A stretch of 64,000 bases of DNA from contig JAZARR010000212.1 in the NCBI GenBank assembly GCA_037389465.1, positions 4,234,001-4,298,000 on the forward strand, given 5' to 3'. A model generated the notes under the pieces. That model searched no databases and had not been told where the DNA came from. It saw only the letters and a program-made list of their open reading frames with translations. Both the position numbers and the translations under genes were made by a program. This document shows positions 35,742-48,016 of this stretch, one piece after another (the first letter of the stretch is position 1; each line of letters opens with the position of its first letter). Origin of the DNA: Baylisascaris procyonis (lineage: Eukaryota; Nematoda; Chromadorea; Rhabditida; Ascarididae).

Positions 35742-38700
35742 TTGCTTCGTTTGTTAGCATCAAACCTAAACGGTCTGTTTATAGAAATGGAAAGAAAGCA
35801 GCACGAAGCGAAAGTGGTACTGGAAGTGGCGAGGCAAGAACTGATGATTAGCTGGTTTGGTCGGCAAACAAATGTATGTGGCATGCGCGTCAGCTGGAGG
35901 CAGACGGCTGCAGAACAGTGCGCCCCACAATACGGGCGCGCAGACGCACAGCAATACACACTTATTCGCCGTAGCACAGTGACACAATTGCTGGCCCGTT
36001 GCCGAGTGAATGGTCCCATAGGCACTCTAGATGACGTTGGCATAGGTTGTTGGTGTGGCATGTCGAGGTAAGACTGAATTACGTGAGCTGTGAAGTGAGC
36101 GTTTCTAAAGTGTACGTGCGAATAGAGTACATGCAATTACACTCGTCATGAGAGGATTGGTCGTACTCTTAGCTCGACGGATACAAGAAATTACTAGCCC
36201 ATTTACTACAACAATTTACACCGTCGACTGTGTAATCGGTTAAAACAACATTTCGTGGTTTACTTGAAAAGAAAATTCTGCATCGGATGTATTCGTGTAA
36301 TTATGTCAAAGGTAGACAAACATTTCTGTATTGCTCATCTTATTCATCGTCGAATAGGTCGATTGACGTTGTTCAAAGAAACGCCATTAGCAGCAATCGA
36401 ATATCACATTTATATGTTTATTATCGATTCATTTGCGGAATGCCATATTCAGTCGCAAAATGAAGCAACTATAATTGCTTCCAAGCCACCTCTTTGAATA
36501 TCGCTGATGAATGCTAACTTTCTCAAGATCTCACGATTAAAAAGCTCGAGCATTTGATTTGAAGTTGTGACCTAAAAAGAGCAGCAGCAAGGATATAAGG
36601 AAAAATTAATTTAATCGCTGAAGATGACTGGGGAAAAAATTTTTCCTCCCATAAAAGTTTTCATTTTGATGGAAATATTCTCCGAAAAATGAAAGAATGT
36701 CGAGAAGAAACCAGAACGAAACGGTGCCCGATGATCTCTAATGTTCCACGTTCTGATGACAGATTTAGCGGAAAAACTGGGAAATTTTTTTGATAGTCCT
36801 CAATTTTTCTGAAAAAAAAAATCATTTTCGACAAAGAAAAAACTATCACTTTATATGCGACGAGTGAAAATTAATAAATATCATGTTAATGATCAAAGAC
36901 GTTCAGAGAATATATTAGCTAATGCAATAGAATTTTCGCATAGATTTTTACAAGTACAACAAGTGATGAACAAAGGCCGATCTCACCTATAAGAATTTCA
37001 CTGCAAAGGCCTCATACTGCAGGTCGCGACATAAATTCAACAAACTACAATGCGTTGATAGCTAATAAGCGATGCATGCCAGTCCGATATCCAGAAATGC
37101 CGATTGCACTTTTCCATCTATCTTATTACGGACAGAACGGCACTGAAATTTGAATATCATATATCTTAAAGCAAAAGCAAACCGCAGAGATTGTTTGGCA
37201 AATGCTACGTCATTAAACTATATACCTTAATTCGTTGAATAGAAAGCCTGTAGTTGAGTAGAAAACCCTTTGAAAAGAAGACTACCTACCTTCGGCCCCT
37301 TCTGGGGATGAAAACGTCCTAACACTAAGAAAATGCTAAAGAAGTACCGTTATCGCTCATGAAAGCTGATTACACTGGTCGCATCCTTTGAGCGTCTTTG
37401 CAGATAGACACTATTATGCACTGAGCTTTGCGAAACTCCCCTTGTGAAAAGCCCTTCATAAAATGTAACAATTTTCTATTCCTAGAGAGTTACAAGGGAA
37501 AGGTGAAGAAATCAAAGACCTTTATTTAGAATGTGCCATGCAAAGGGCAACAATTAGACATTGCAGAACACATGGTCCGATGAGAAGAACGCAAAAATCG
37601 ACATCTTGAACATTTTCAGTCATGAATATACTTCATGCGAAATACAAACTATCGGTCGACCTGCAGCACTTTATATGTGACCTCCATCAGAAAGTTTCGA
37701 AACATGCTCATCCTTAGTTCTTGAAAGTTGCCAAGAAGAGAAATGGCTGACCACTGCAGGGACCGATCGGTGCATTGAATCGTCTAACAGAAAAATAATT
37801 TTCAGTAGAATGGTTCTAGAAATTTATAGCACCCATTTAAGCTCAAATTTAGTTTAAAAAATAAATTTGAGGTAAGAGTTCATGCTATGGCCCGGGATTA
37901 TATCCATCATGTTTCATAGCTATAATTTTTGTGGGCTTGAGTTAAAGCTAACTATTGGATAGAGAAACCTACATATAAGTGCATTAGAACGGATGCTTTG
38001 CCAGCATAATGCTTTCTGCAAAAAATGCAAAGAAGCATAGAACTGCGGAATTTCAGGTTGATAGGTGAATGAATTTTACATGGGAACGTGCTTTTCACGG
38101 CGAAACGAACGCTTGAGCGCAAACTGATATTTCACTAAAGACGTTGGTTGTATCTAAAAGCGGGAATAACACCAAGAAAATTTTGGAGTGCCGGAGCCAG
38201 AGTCGGAACAAACCGACGCTGAAACAATTGCTTTGTTTATACAATATTGCCTTGCATATTTTTCATGCACAAAGTGTTTTGCACCTTTTGAATCACGCGC
38301 CGTATTGTCTGATCACTTCGCCTCGGGGTTTTTGATTTTCATAAGCTTATCTACTATTGCATTCATGAAGATTAAGCACAAATCTATCTCAAACAGAGAT
38401 AATGAGATTCTCAGAAAATTATACCATGAAAACAGAACACCTCATTCTTTTAGATTTAAAAAAGTGGAGATTTATGCTAAAGAAAGTAGCGAGATATACG
38501 CCCTTTCAGATTCTGCTCAGCAGAACAACTCGTTTCCTGGACTACCAGCAAATAATCAAACACAATAATTTTCTAATATTGCCACTAATCAAACTGCGCT
38601 TTTAATAAAAGCTGATTTTTTGTGTTCCCAGCAGTGTAAAATAACAATCCGACCATTCACAACACACATGTAATTTTTAGCACCATTAAACCACTACAAC

Positions 38701-41700
38701 TAATGCGTTTTTGGTGCGCTTTGAGGCAAAGGACTTGATGATGATCGCTATGTAGGTGGTCAGTGTCTAATTTTGCACATACCTGCCAGTTTTCATAATT
38801 CCAGCTGCACTGGCGCTTGATTGGGACTCTCTGAACGATAGATAGGTGTGAACATATACATGCACGGACATGACGTTACTGCAACACACTTTTAAAATTC
38901 AAAACTGCAAGTTCGTTTATAAGTGCTGACAAATGAAGATATTCTGGAGTCTTGTAGGTAATGCTGGAACTATTCCGAAGCAATATGCTGATGAAATGCT
39001 GGAAGACGAAGCGAACGATGTAAAACAGTAAAAGAATTTAGCAAGAATCAATAATTTTTATTGTACTAACTCTACTTCACAATGTTCCAGTTTTGCTTCT
39101 GGCTTTTGCTTCAAAATCCTCTAATTGTGACTCTAATGAAACACTGGAATTTCCACATTTCAGGACCAGAACTTGAATTTCAGTGCATTCTTAATGTAGA
39201 TGGCTTTGGCAGTGATAGCGAAATCGCATATAATAGGCATTATTTTTATCGCTGCTAAGCGTTGCATATATTTCTCGATTGCCAATAGTTCGTGATTTCG
39301 ATGTGAAAATACGATGGAAAACCTGCTGAAAAACACCAAACAAGAGTTGTTCTGCGGACTGCAAATAGTCGTATTGGATACACCTATTACGGTGCATTCC
39401 TGTTGTTGTTCTATGACGGCTGGTACGCTAGGTTCTTGCCTCACAACAACAGAGGAAGAGCATTGTTTTATGCGCCGCATATCATTTGAAAAAAAAAAAA
39501 AAATCAAGTCACATAAGATTTTTGAATGGTATATGATTGAAATGTTCCATTGATGCAAATGTAAAGATCCTTTCTAATGTGCGTCTGGAAAATATGAATT
39601 GGCGATGCCATTACGATAACATCCTATTTATGAGCGTTTCTTTGTTTGTTTGGTTGTTTCAACATGAAAACCACTGGAAGTGAAACGAGATAATTTAATT
39701 GGTATAATATATACCATATAACCTCTTATGCAATCTTCTTTCACATCGACCCATAAATTTCCAAGGGAGTTATAGAAAATTATAGAGAGGTATCAGGAAA
39801 AAATTGCTCGCATTTTACGGCAACCGGTTTCATCTTACAACGGTCGAGTCGCAATAAAAAGTCTTTTACCAAAGATTTATATTAACGGCGGGATCAGCTA
39901 AATTATGAATGCATTATTCCGCGCATTTTCTTACTTATCAGGAAATCATGAAAGTTGTTGTCGAGCTGCAAAAGCCCATACCGTGAAAACTCTTCTAGGT
40001 CGCCATTCCACTTGTGAAATTAGCAAAGAAGCAATTGAGGGATCATAATTTTACTCAGATTTGTGATCGAATTTTCGTATTCGAATGCCAACTTCGATTT
40101 GGTGCACTGAAGGAAACGGCTTGAATTTTGTCAAGTTGAGAACAAATTTGTGAGCTTGGCTATGGGTCTGTAAACTTAACATAATTTTGCACTACTGAAA
40201 CCTGAAATTGCCTTCTTTGCTTCTATTTGTGGAGAAACTCAAAACTGTGACAAAGCCAGCGAATACAGCCTATCAGGCTCTGTAATAATCGTTTCACTTA
40301 GATCTGCTTTTTCCAGGTTCGGATGGGATATGCAGCAGCTCTCATTTTCAACATGCTGTTCGACATGGAGGATATAAATAGTAAACTAGACATTCAAAGT
40401 TGATTCAAATAATCTGAGATTTTTGTTGCAGGTGAAGCATTTCTCGTGAATGCATGAAACCCCTCACCCCTCCGTGTCCCACATTTCTTTGTTCTCATAC
40501 GCTTATTTTTACCACTTTTTTGAAGCTCCGTCTTTTTCTTTTATATTGAGAAGGCTTCTTCTACTCGAATCGAACTAGTAAATTTATTGCAGTACCATTC
40601 ATAAGCATGATGGTGGACTCGAGCAATTTTTTTCAGCGGGAACTGCTCCGAACAAACTAATTTTTTGAGCAGAGGTATATGGAAGATGAGGTGAAGCAAG
40701 CTGAGTGGCTATATGCAATTATTTCTAAGGAGGTAAGGGTACGAGCCTTTAGCGTCCATGAGTGATCGTTTAATGGGCTTGATTCTGTTGGTGAGCTGTA
40801 GCTGACGCCCCTTTTTCGTGCGGAGCCAGCTCGTTCCTGTTTCACTTCGCTTTCGGTTGTACGCCGCTACTAGCACGGTGAACAGCGCTCGCTCCGTTTT
40901 ACCATTATCACTGTCTACTCACCTCATACTATTTTTTAAAACAGCCTCATTGAGAGTTGGAAGCACCTAATGAGAGCCAAAACTCAGGTAGGTATCTTAC
41001 ATTGGTTCTCGGTTATCCGTCCATCGTGTTGAACTCCTACATGCCTTCTTTGTCACCTATTGCCAATGATAGGGATCAGTTCGCTTGCACTTCGCGAATG
41101 TGCCAAGGAGAATGTGTTGATCTGTCATTACAATCCACAGCCGAAATGCATGAATTTCGTTGTATAAAGACGGTTGCAATGTATTGTTGCACATTCACAA
41201 TCAGGTTCATGTTTGCCATGCAAATATGTCCAATGAACATTTCCACACTTTTCACGCTCACATTTTTCTTATCGCGCTGATTTCTTTCTATTGAATAACA
41301 TTACACTAATCTTCCACTATAGTTGCAGTTATTGATAATCACAAAATTGATAGATGTTTATGATCGGAGAAAAAATTTGATACATAGATTTTGCCTAGAA
41401 ATACGCTTGATATCTCATCGGTCTTCACGAATGATGCCTCTTATTCGCATATATGCTTTCCGTTTCGGTTTAATGCCCGTCTTTCATTATAATTTTAAGC
41501 GAAAATGCTACTAGTGCGTTACCACAATGAGATGTGCACGCAATACATCACCGATTAAAGCATCAAAGTTAGCACCTTCTATTGAAAAACGGATGCAAGT
41601 ATAATTCACAAACGAAGAAAGAAATATGTCTTTTTGTCGGCTGATTCGAAGTGATGCGTGAATAAAAGTCTTCCAGCAGTGAAGCTCGGACGCAAATAAG

Positions 41701-44700
41701 GAAAATTTTTGTCTGGGAGAAAAAGCTTTAGCGAACTATTGCAAGGCAAATTTGTACAGGGTTCGCTTAGCCAGTCAATGTGATCGTGGGCATTATCATC
41801 GTCGTAGTCAAGAAATATTTGTGCATAAGGATGTTAGGCAATGAATGCGAACATATCAGTGATGATATTCGTGTATATTCACAACGTATTGAGAAAGTAG
41901 CAGCACTTGAATATTGAGTCATCTTTCCGTCATTGCTGCCTTTGGCCGGCTACAAGTTGATTTGATCGTAGTTCCTTGCCGGTAATCTCAGTCTGTCGCC
42001 ATTTGGAAAGAATATTGCTTCTGGAAAATTTGTCAAATAGTAGAATCTTGGTGACATTTCTTTGAGTCTGATGGCACACTTAGCATGCGAAAATATTATG
42101 AGATTAGATCCTATCTTCAAACCCCCTTGAATATCACCATGGAACTATTCAATTTCAACCTGAACTTTTGTCCCACGAATTCAATTAAATTTTCCATTCG
42201 TTGGTGCAAGACCCATTTTGTTAATCACAACACTACTAGCTCAACCATCGCCTAATCAAACCCTTACTGAAATGTGCTCGGCTAGATGGTGGGCCGCCCA
42301 TAAAGTTGATATGCTTGGTGCATTATTGGCCTTTGTGTGAGTTACTCACAAGAGCGTTAGCAGTAAACTTTTCACGAAGTTGCCAAACATATCAATGGTG
42401 GAACAATCCGATATTTGAAAGGAAGCCAATCTGCTTAGCGTAGGCATCCTAGAAGCGTCGTTCATTTCCGTAGAATTTTTGTTAACCTAAAATTTGTTTC
42501 CAAGAAATTCTCAAACATCGCTAATGAACGCTTACTGCTTGAAGCTTGAGAAAGCGTACCACATTATTACTGTTTACAATATTGCCGCACTGTCAAATTA
42601 TATTACGTTTTATTATGTATTTCAGTACTTAGTGAATTATCGCTGTCAAAAATGACCTACTTGTATTTCAGTAGCTATTTGAAATCTTTAAATGATGCGA
42701 TTGTTTCTTCAGTGTTTTGCTTTTTGCCAACCGTAATTGTTCGAAGAATACACTCAATGACTTATCGGAAATGTGCAATTCCTTCATCACTACTAATTGT
42801 AACTTCAGCTTTAATATGAGCGACATTAAGGGCATTTTATTCCTGCGTGTTCCAAATCATTGATGGATGAAGATTCCATTCTCAGCGTCACATGCGATCT
42901 CATTGTCAAATATTTTTAAATTTTCACTTACTTCTGCCTCAGGCTAGTTTTTTTTCTTTTTCTTTGCTGAGTAGCTGTAGTTTTTTGAAATGATGTTACT
43001 CTATGAAATAAAACACAATATAAAAATTGTTAGTCTTTCACTTTAGCGCAGTCAAACGTCCATTAAATTGGCATGCGTTGAACTGCATTAATTGCTGCTG
43101 CTACCTGTCTATCTACTCACCCGCCTACTTATCTACTATGATGGAATTTTCACTGGCTTCGTTCCCATACGCGTTCCTTTTGGAAACGACTCAACTAATT
43201 CGTTTACGGTGCTAAAAAGAAATTTCACAACGCGCATGCTATGCTTCACCATGTTACGCGCATATCAACTCATGACTAGCGTCGCCCCTCTGAAGACCTA
43301 ATTAAGCCTTAATGGAGTCAGGTGGACTTCAGGAGTTATTTTCCTCCAATTTTTCTCCTTCTAATTTCTCATAGTCTGGTTTCGAAAGGCTTTGCTATGG
43401 TTCATACAGAGTGCCATATTGCGGTCGAATACTCTTTTTCAAATTAGAGTATTCCTGCCGCTATTGAAGTCTTTGATTACCTCTTCTTTCATAAGCAGTA
43501 GTAGATGAAACTGCTCATCGCAAAGGTGAATAACCGTGACCATATTCATCGCTTAATTTGTGAGCGTATTCATTACTCAATTTCACAGCGGCATTTCCAC
43601 TGTGATTTCAAAACACTCATCACAACAAACCACAATGTATCTACTTATAAAAATTTCCTGAAATGTGAATTAGGAATCCATTTTGAAAGAAAATGGTGCG
43701 AAATTGGTTGATTGAAGTCGGTGATGGTCAGCTGCGCCAAGTGCAACGGCCGGTAACAATTCGCTCGATCATAGTGCCGCTATTTCCTCGTAGCGTTGTA
43801 AACTTTCACATCGCACTTAACAAGGGGCATCTTTTCACAAGCTGTCATACTTCAAACGATTTCCAAATGACATTAAGCCAGCGAAGAATGCATATAAAAG
43901 CACAAATTGGCTTTCTAATAACTCTCGAAGTGGATCGAAAACCGGTTGCTAAACAGTACATTTGTGCGAGAAGTGACCTGCAAGTGTGGGTGTCGCCTTT
44001 AAAATATGCGTCATGCGCTTTATTTGCGTCATTAGAAAGTTTTCAACAATGGACTCAGAAGACTCGGAAAACGCATCATCTGCTTTTTCTCTCAGAATAA
44101 AACTTCCATTTCTTTCTGAGCTAACACAATGATAGAAATGTTCTGCTGTTTTAGAAATTGCAACAAGCTTTCGCTTTTTCATGACCGTAAAATTCCTTCG
44201 ACCTGAAATGAAACCACAGCTGCTTGATGCCGTCCAGCTCTTTTCTCTCCTCCCTCCTACCACCCCCGCCCTCCCCACTCATTCCGTTTGCTGCGGCGTT
44301 TAAAACGGAAATCACAGCACTTCTATTTCCATGATTTGTGCCTGCGAAGCCAAAACTATCGTCCAAGATACCATGAAAAAATTTCTCGTAACACCATTTA
44401 ATTTGCTTGTCGAAACGCTTTAACTGAACGAGAAAATTAAAGAGCTATTTGGAATTATTCCATTGTTGTGCTTTGATTCTAAATCGAGGCCTTGCGGCTC
44501 ACTCGCAAAGTGTATACCACGACTGAACTTTTCACTGATGCGTTTTCCTGGAAACACATTAAGGCATCAGCAACTTATCATCGCCTGATAAATTCTAAGC
44601 TGTTGAGCCTAGCAAGGGAGCAAACTCAGCTCAGACATACACATCACACGGCCAATGCCTCGACTCGAAGTAATATGGTGTTTGTTTGTTTTTTCTTGAA

Positions 44701-47700
44701 ACGTTCAATATCGTTTCTTGCTTCCAACCTCCGAAACACGAACACCGATTCCTTCCTTTTTATATTTATTGCATTCAATCGACTGCAAAAAGTTGTTCAG
44801 AAATGATGAGCGCTAATAAGTGTGCCAAAGCGCAACAAGAAAATCCTAACTGAAAAATATCTGCACAAAATTTTAGCGTATGCGATTTGTATTCAGGCGG
44901 AGAAAAAAGAATTTCCATCAAAGTGTTTCGAATAGTGTAATAGCTGAGGTGATTGAACATAACATTTAAGGAATTAAACGAGCAACAATAAAGAGTCGTT
45001 ATTGGGAGTACCTAGGCAAACGCAATGATTAAATTTTATTGTGTTTTACAATAAAAAGTGATCCCTCTTGCTGAGACGGGCTTTATAAGGAAACATGTTT
45101 TGCGGATGGGACGAGCAAGTTGCCGCATCAAAAAACTTTGCATTTTACACGTTTTTGGCATAAAATTCAACAATCGTTTCACACGAGTTCGCACTTATAC
45201 CTTGGGAACTACGATGAGGAAGTTCGCTGGCAGAACATCGCGTAAGTCGGCACATTTTGTGCATTTATTCAGCAGTAAACTGCACCAGCTTGAGTAAGTC
45301 CACTTTCCTCCATCAACGTGTAATCGCAGAGACTAGGCAGTATTTCTTACGCCGAAAGTGATTGCGTAAATCGTAACAAAATGTTAAATGTCAAGCGATC
45401 TGTAGTGCTCATTGGCCAACAAACTTGCACATCTTGACCTTCAAACATTTCAATGCCATAAAATTGTTTCAATGCCGTTAGAATTGCTTCCCGCCATTTT
45501 TTGGCTGATCAGACGGACAAGTATCTAAGAGACTAATATCTGTCATACCACAAGTCTTACATTTTGACTTTTTATGGAAATAACATTATGCCTAGGATAG
45601 GGAATGTTTGCTTGCAACTAAGCCCAAGCCTGAGGCATGTCTAGCTTTGTGCATGAGACAGGTGTTGGCGCTTTTTGTGTTAAAAGTTGGTAGTGTGAGA
45701 TACATTTGAGTCAAGATAACCTTCGCCGAAAAAAATGAAACTAAATAGAGCAATCGAATTACGCTTAGGATATTGTTGATGTTAGTCTCGAGCTCAGGCT
45801 TGAGTCTTTATTCTCTGCCTCAGCCCCTCGCCCTTCTCCACCTGCAAAATAATTTTATTTCCAAAGATGATGCAAAATTTGAAACTCGTTGTGTTCGTAA
45901 AATATTAGTTGCCTATCCTGTGTAGCCCGCTCTATGATCTCGGGCCATAGCTGTTATGAGTAGACCATGTTATATATATGCATATTTCACCTAGCTACAC
46001 CATTTATTTGCTCTGATCTATCATAGTAATTCGCTTATGGTACGAGGAAACGCAAGAAATAAATAATTTACAAGACTTTTGCTCTTTGATACATATAGTC
46101 ACATCCCTTTTTCCTATTGTTTTAATACTCTTTTACTGCACTAAAAACACCCATGATTGTAATGCACCACTTAAAAGAACAGTTCTTAACGATTTTTTGC
46201 AACGTGAGCAATCTGAATTCATCTTCTCGAGTTAATGTTCAGTGGTTGTGATTTCATTCTAACTTGCTTCTGCAACACTGCCCAACACTGAATAGTGAAC
46301 CTATTGCAACACCTCTCAATAGGCGTTCATATATTCAACGAAAAATTTAGATGCATTGCAGTTTTAAAAATCAAAAATAACGTTGAGCAAAGGCATCTGA
46401 AATTACAAGCGTCACTCCCATCGTGATGCTTTCTTAGTCGGTGCACTTTAAAGAGACTTTCAATCGCATACAAAACTGTTTGCTATTTGTGGCTAATGTC
46501 AACGTAAAACTGCATTTTCTTGTTTCCAGCAAAGCTTTCCAATATTTCATTTTCTCGCGCTCCAAGCAAAGAAAATCCATTTTAGAGAAAGTGCTCGTTA
46601 ATAGACTCTTTAAACGCATTAGAGTTTTTCAAAAAGTCTGTACGATATAAGATTACCACCGAAGCGGAAAATATTTTTTTAGGAATGCAGTTCCACCACC
46701 AGAATGTTTCTTTAAATTGTGATAATGTATGCAGAAATTCAAGAAAGTTCTACTCCTCTTGTTGAGTATCCGCAGTGACCTATCCTAAAAAGGTGTTATA
46801 TTTATTTGCAATCCACCCGCCCCTCTCCCCACCACTACCAAAAAAAGGAACACTCTCCGTTTCCATGACAACTCGTACTCGAAACAAAAAGCACGCAACT
46901 GTTAACGTTCTGTGCAGAAATGGAAATAGGTTAGCAAAGGGAAAATACTTTCACGGCAATCGAATGAGAAACGAAATGACAGGAATGCAAGAGGACTTCG
47001 AAGCCGATTCGAGATGCAGACGCACGTTCACATACGGAAAGCACACGACGCAGACAAAAAATATTCGTACGTGCGAAGCTACAAACACTACGCAAAGTGA
47101 GCCCTTCGCTATACTCGGAGGTCGTTGCACAGCCAGCCGTTCAGGTGTTTTCTTTTCTTCCACTTATAAGTATATTTCAAATTTCTTTACATGAGACTTA
47201 GCATTTAAAGATGATCAACTACAGACATGCAATGTTTCTTCATCAATGTCTTGATTCCATTTTCTTCTTCTTCCCACTCATAGCGAGCACTGGCTGTGAT
47301 CACAGCATCCTTTTTTCCGCAATATATCTCAAATAGCTGAGCCGATTTAAGGCTTTTTTTCAACATCAAAATGCTATTGCTAGTCTCCGGAAACAGTAAC
47401 CGCCTTGAATTAATCATATGGTGGTGTCTGCATGCTTAGCTCCTATTGCAAATTCTATGAAACCGAGACAGCATGACACTCTTGGAAGGAAAAAAAGGTG
47501 TGACGAGCCATTTGATATTTGTGAATAGTCGTTCTCAAGCAGTTACTATTAGCGTTTTGCGGGAATTTTCCTTCGTGGATTTAGACAGGGAGAGAAGAAA
47601 CAAAAAATAATGGGAATACGCTCAAGTTAGAACGCTTTGGCGCTGAGACAGTCTGCAGTCTAGATGTTTTGATCCATTTGGATAACGGTGACAATTTAAC

Positions 47701-48016
47701 GCCTACTGCGTATGTGTGTTGATGTCTGACAACGCAGACAAATTCGCTCTTGAGGTTCGAGTTGAAATTCTAATTTGAAGAACAATTGCTCAAAAACAGT
47801 TCATCGAAAACAATTTATTTTTGCGGGTAAGAGAACTCTTGAAAATTGAAATGTATTATATCGTCTCATGATACATTCATGCTTGTTTGATCATAAAAAC
47901 TGTAGAAATATCTCTAAGATCAACTCTGAGCTCATCTATATTTTGAGCAGCAATTAATGAAGCAAAAGTTCTCACCACCACTCTTTCGGCTTTCTTATCA
48001 GAAACTACAATGCTTG
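35742..48016 (+). CDS. Unidentified large helical protein, proximal exons (gene model incomplete)
   Basis: A chain of small plus-strand exons with good splice sites: 35742-35873, 37486-37574, 37620-37693, 38958-39019, 40317-40380, 40432-40445 (14 nt), 40673-40732, 40955-40987, 41329 to about 41450, 41992-42050, 42672-42732, 43674-43706, 46530-46596 and 47951-48016. Consecutive phases agree in the runs 37486-39019, 40317-41329 and 42672-48016. Elsewhere an exon is missing or a donor is uncertain. Sample residues: MERKQHEAKVVLEVARQELM; GEEIKDLYLECAMQRATIRH; LHAKYKLSVDLQHFICDLHQ; RYMEDEVKQAEWLYAIISKE; SYLKSLNDAIVSSVFCFLPT. They are Leu-rich and helical, as in HEAT/ARM-like scaffolds, but no family motif is recognised. 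Individual exons are moderately secure; that they form one gene, and with the exons from 51166, is inference. No start codon was identified. Confidence 0.5.
39307..39489 (+). CDS. Open frame of 60 codons with protein-like composition
   Basis: Between TGA 39304-39306 and TGA 39487-39489 the plus strand is open and includes RIGYTYYGAFLLLFYDGWYA then RFLPHNNRGRALFYAPH. There is no convincing acceptor; the best is AACAAG before 39355, which would be phase-compatible with exon 38958-39019. The opposite strand is also open over part of the segment. It may be an exon of the surrounding large gene or a fossil. Confidence 0.25.
   Translation, partial: KYDGKPAEKHQTRVVLRTANSRIGYTYYGAFLLLFYDGWYARFLPHNNRGRALFYAPHII

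Noticed and set aside
35738..36136. 132-codon minus frame and the extended plus frame beyond 35873
   Set aside because: The plus frame has a strong GTATGT donor at 35874, so the exon is taken to end there. The minus frame is its shadow.
43693..44100. 135-codon plus frame
   Set aside because: At this base composition one or two such frames are expected by chance. It has no motif and overlaps the end of a small splice-supported exon in another frame.
46775..47194. 139-codon plus frame rich in Thr/Arg
   Set aside because: Low-complexity composition, no splice-site or family support.
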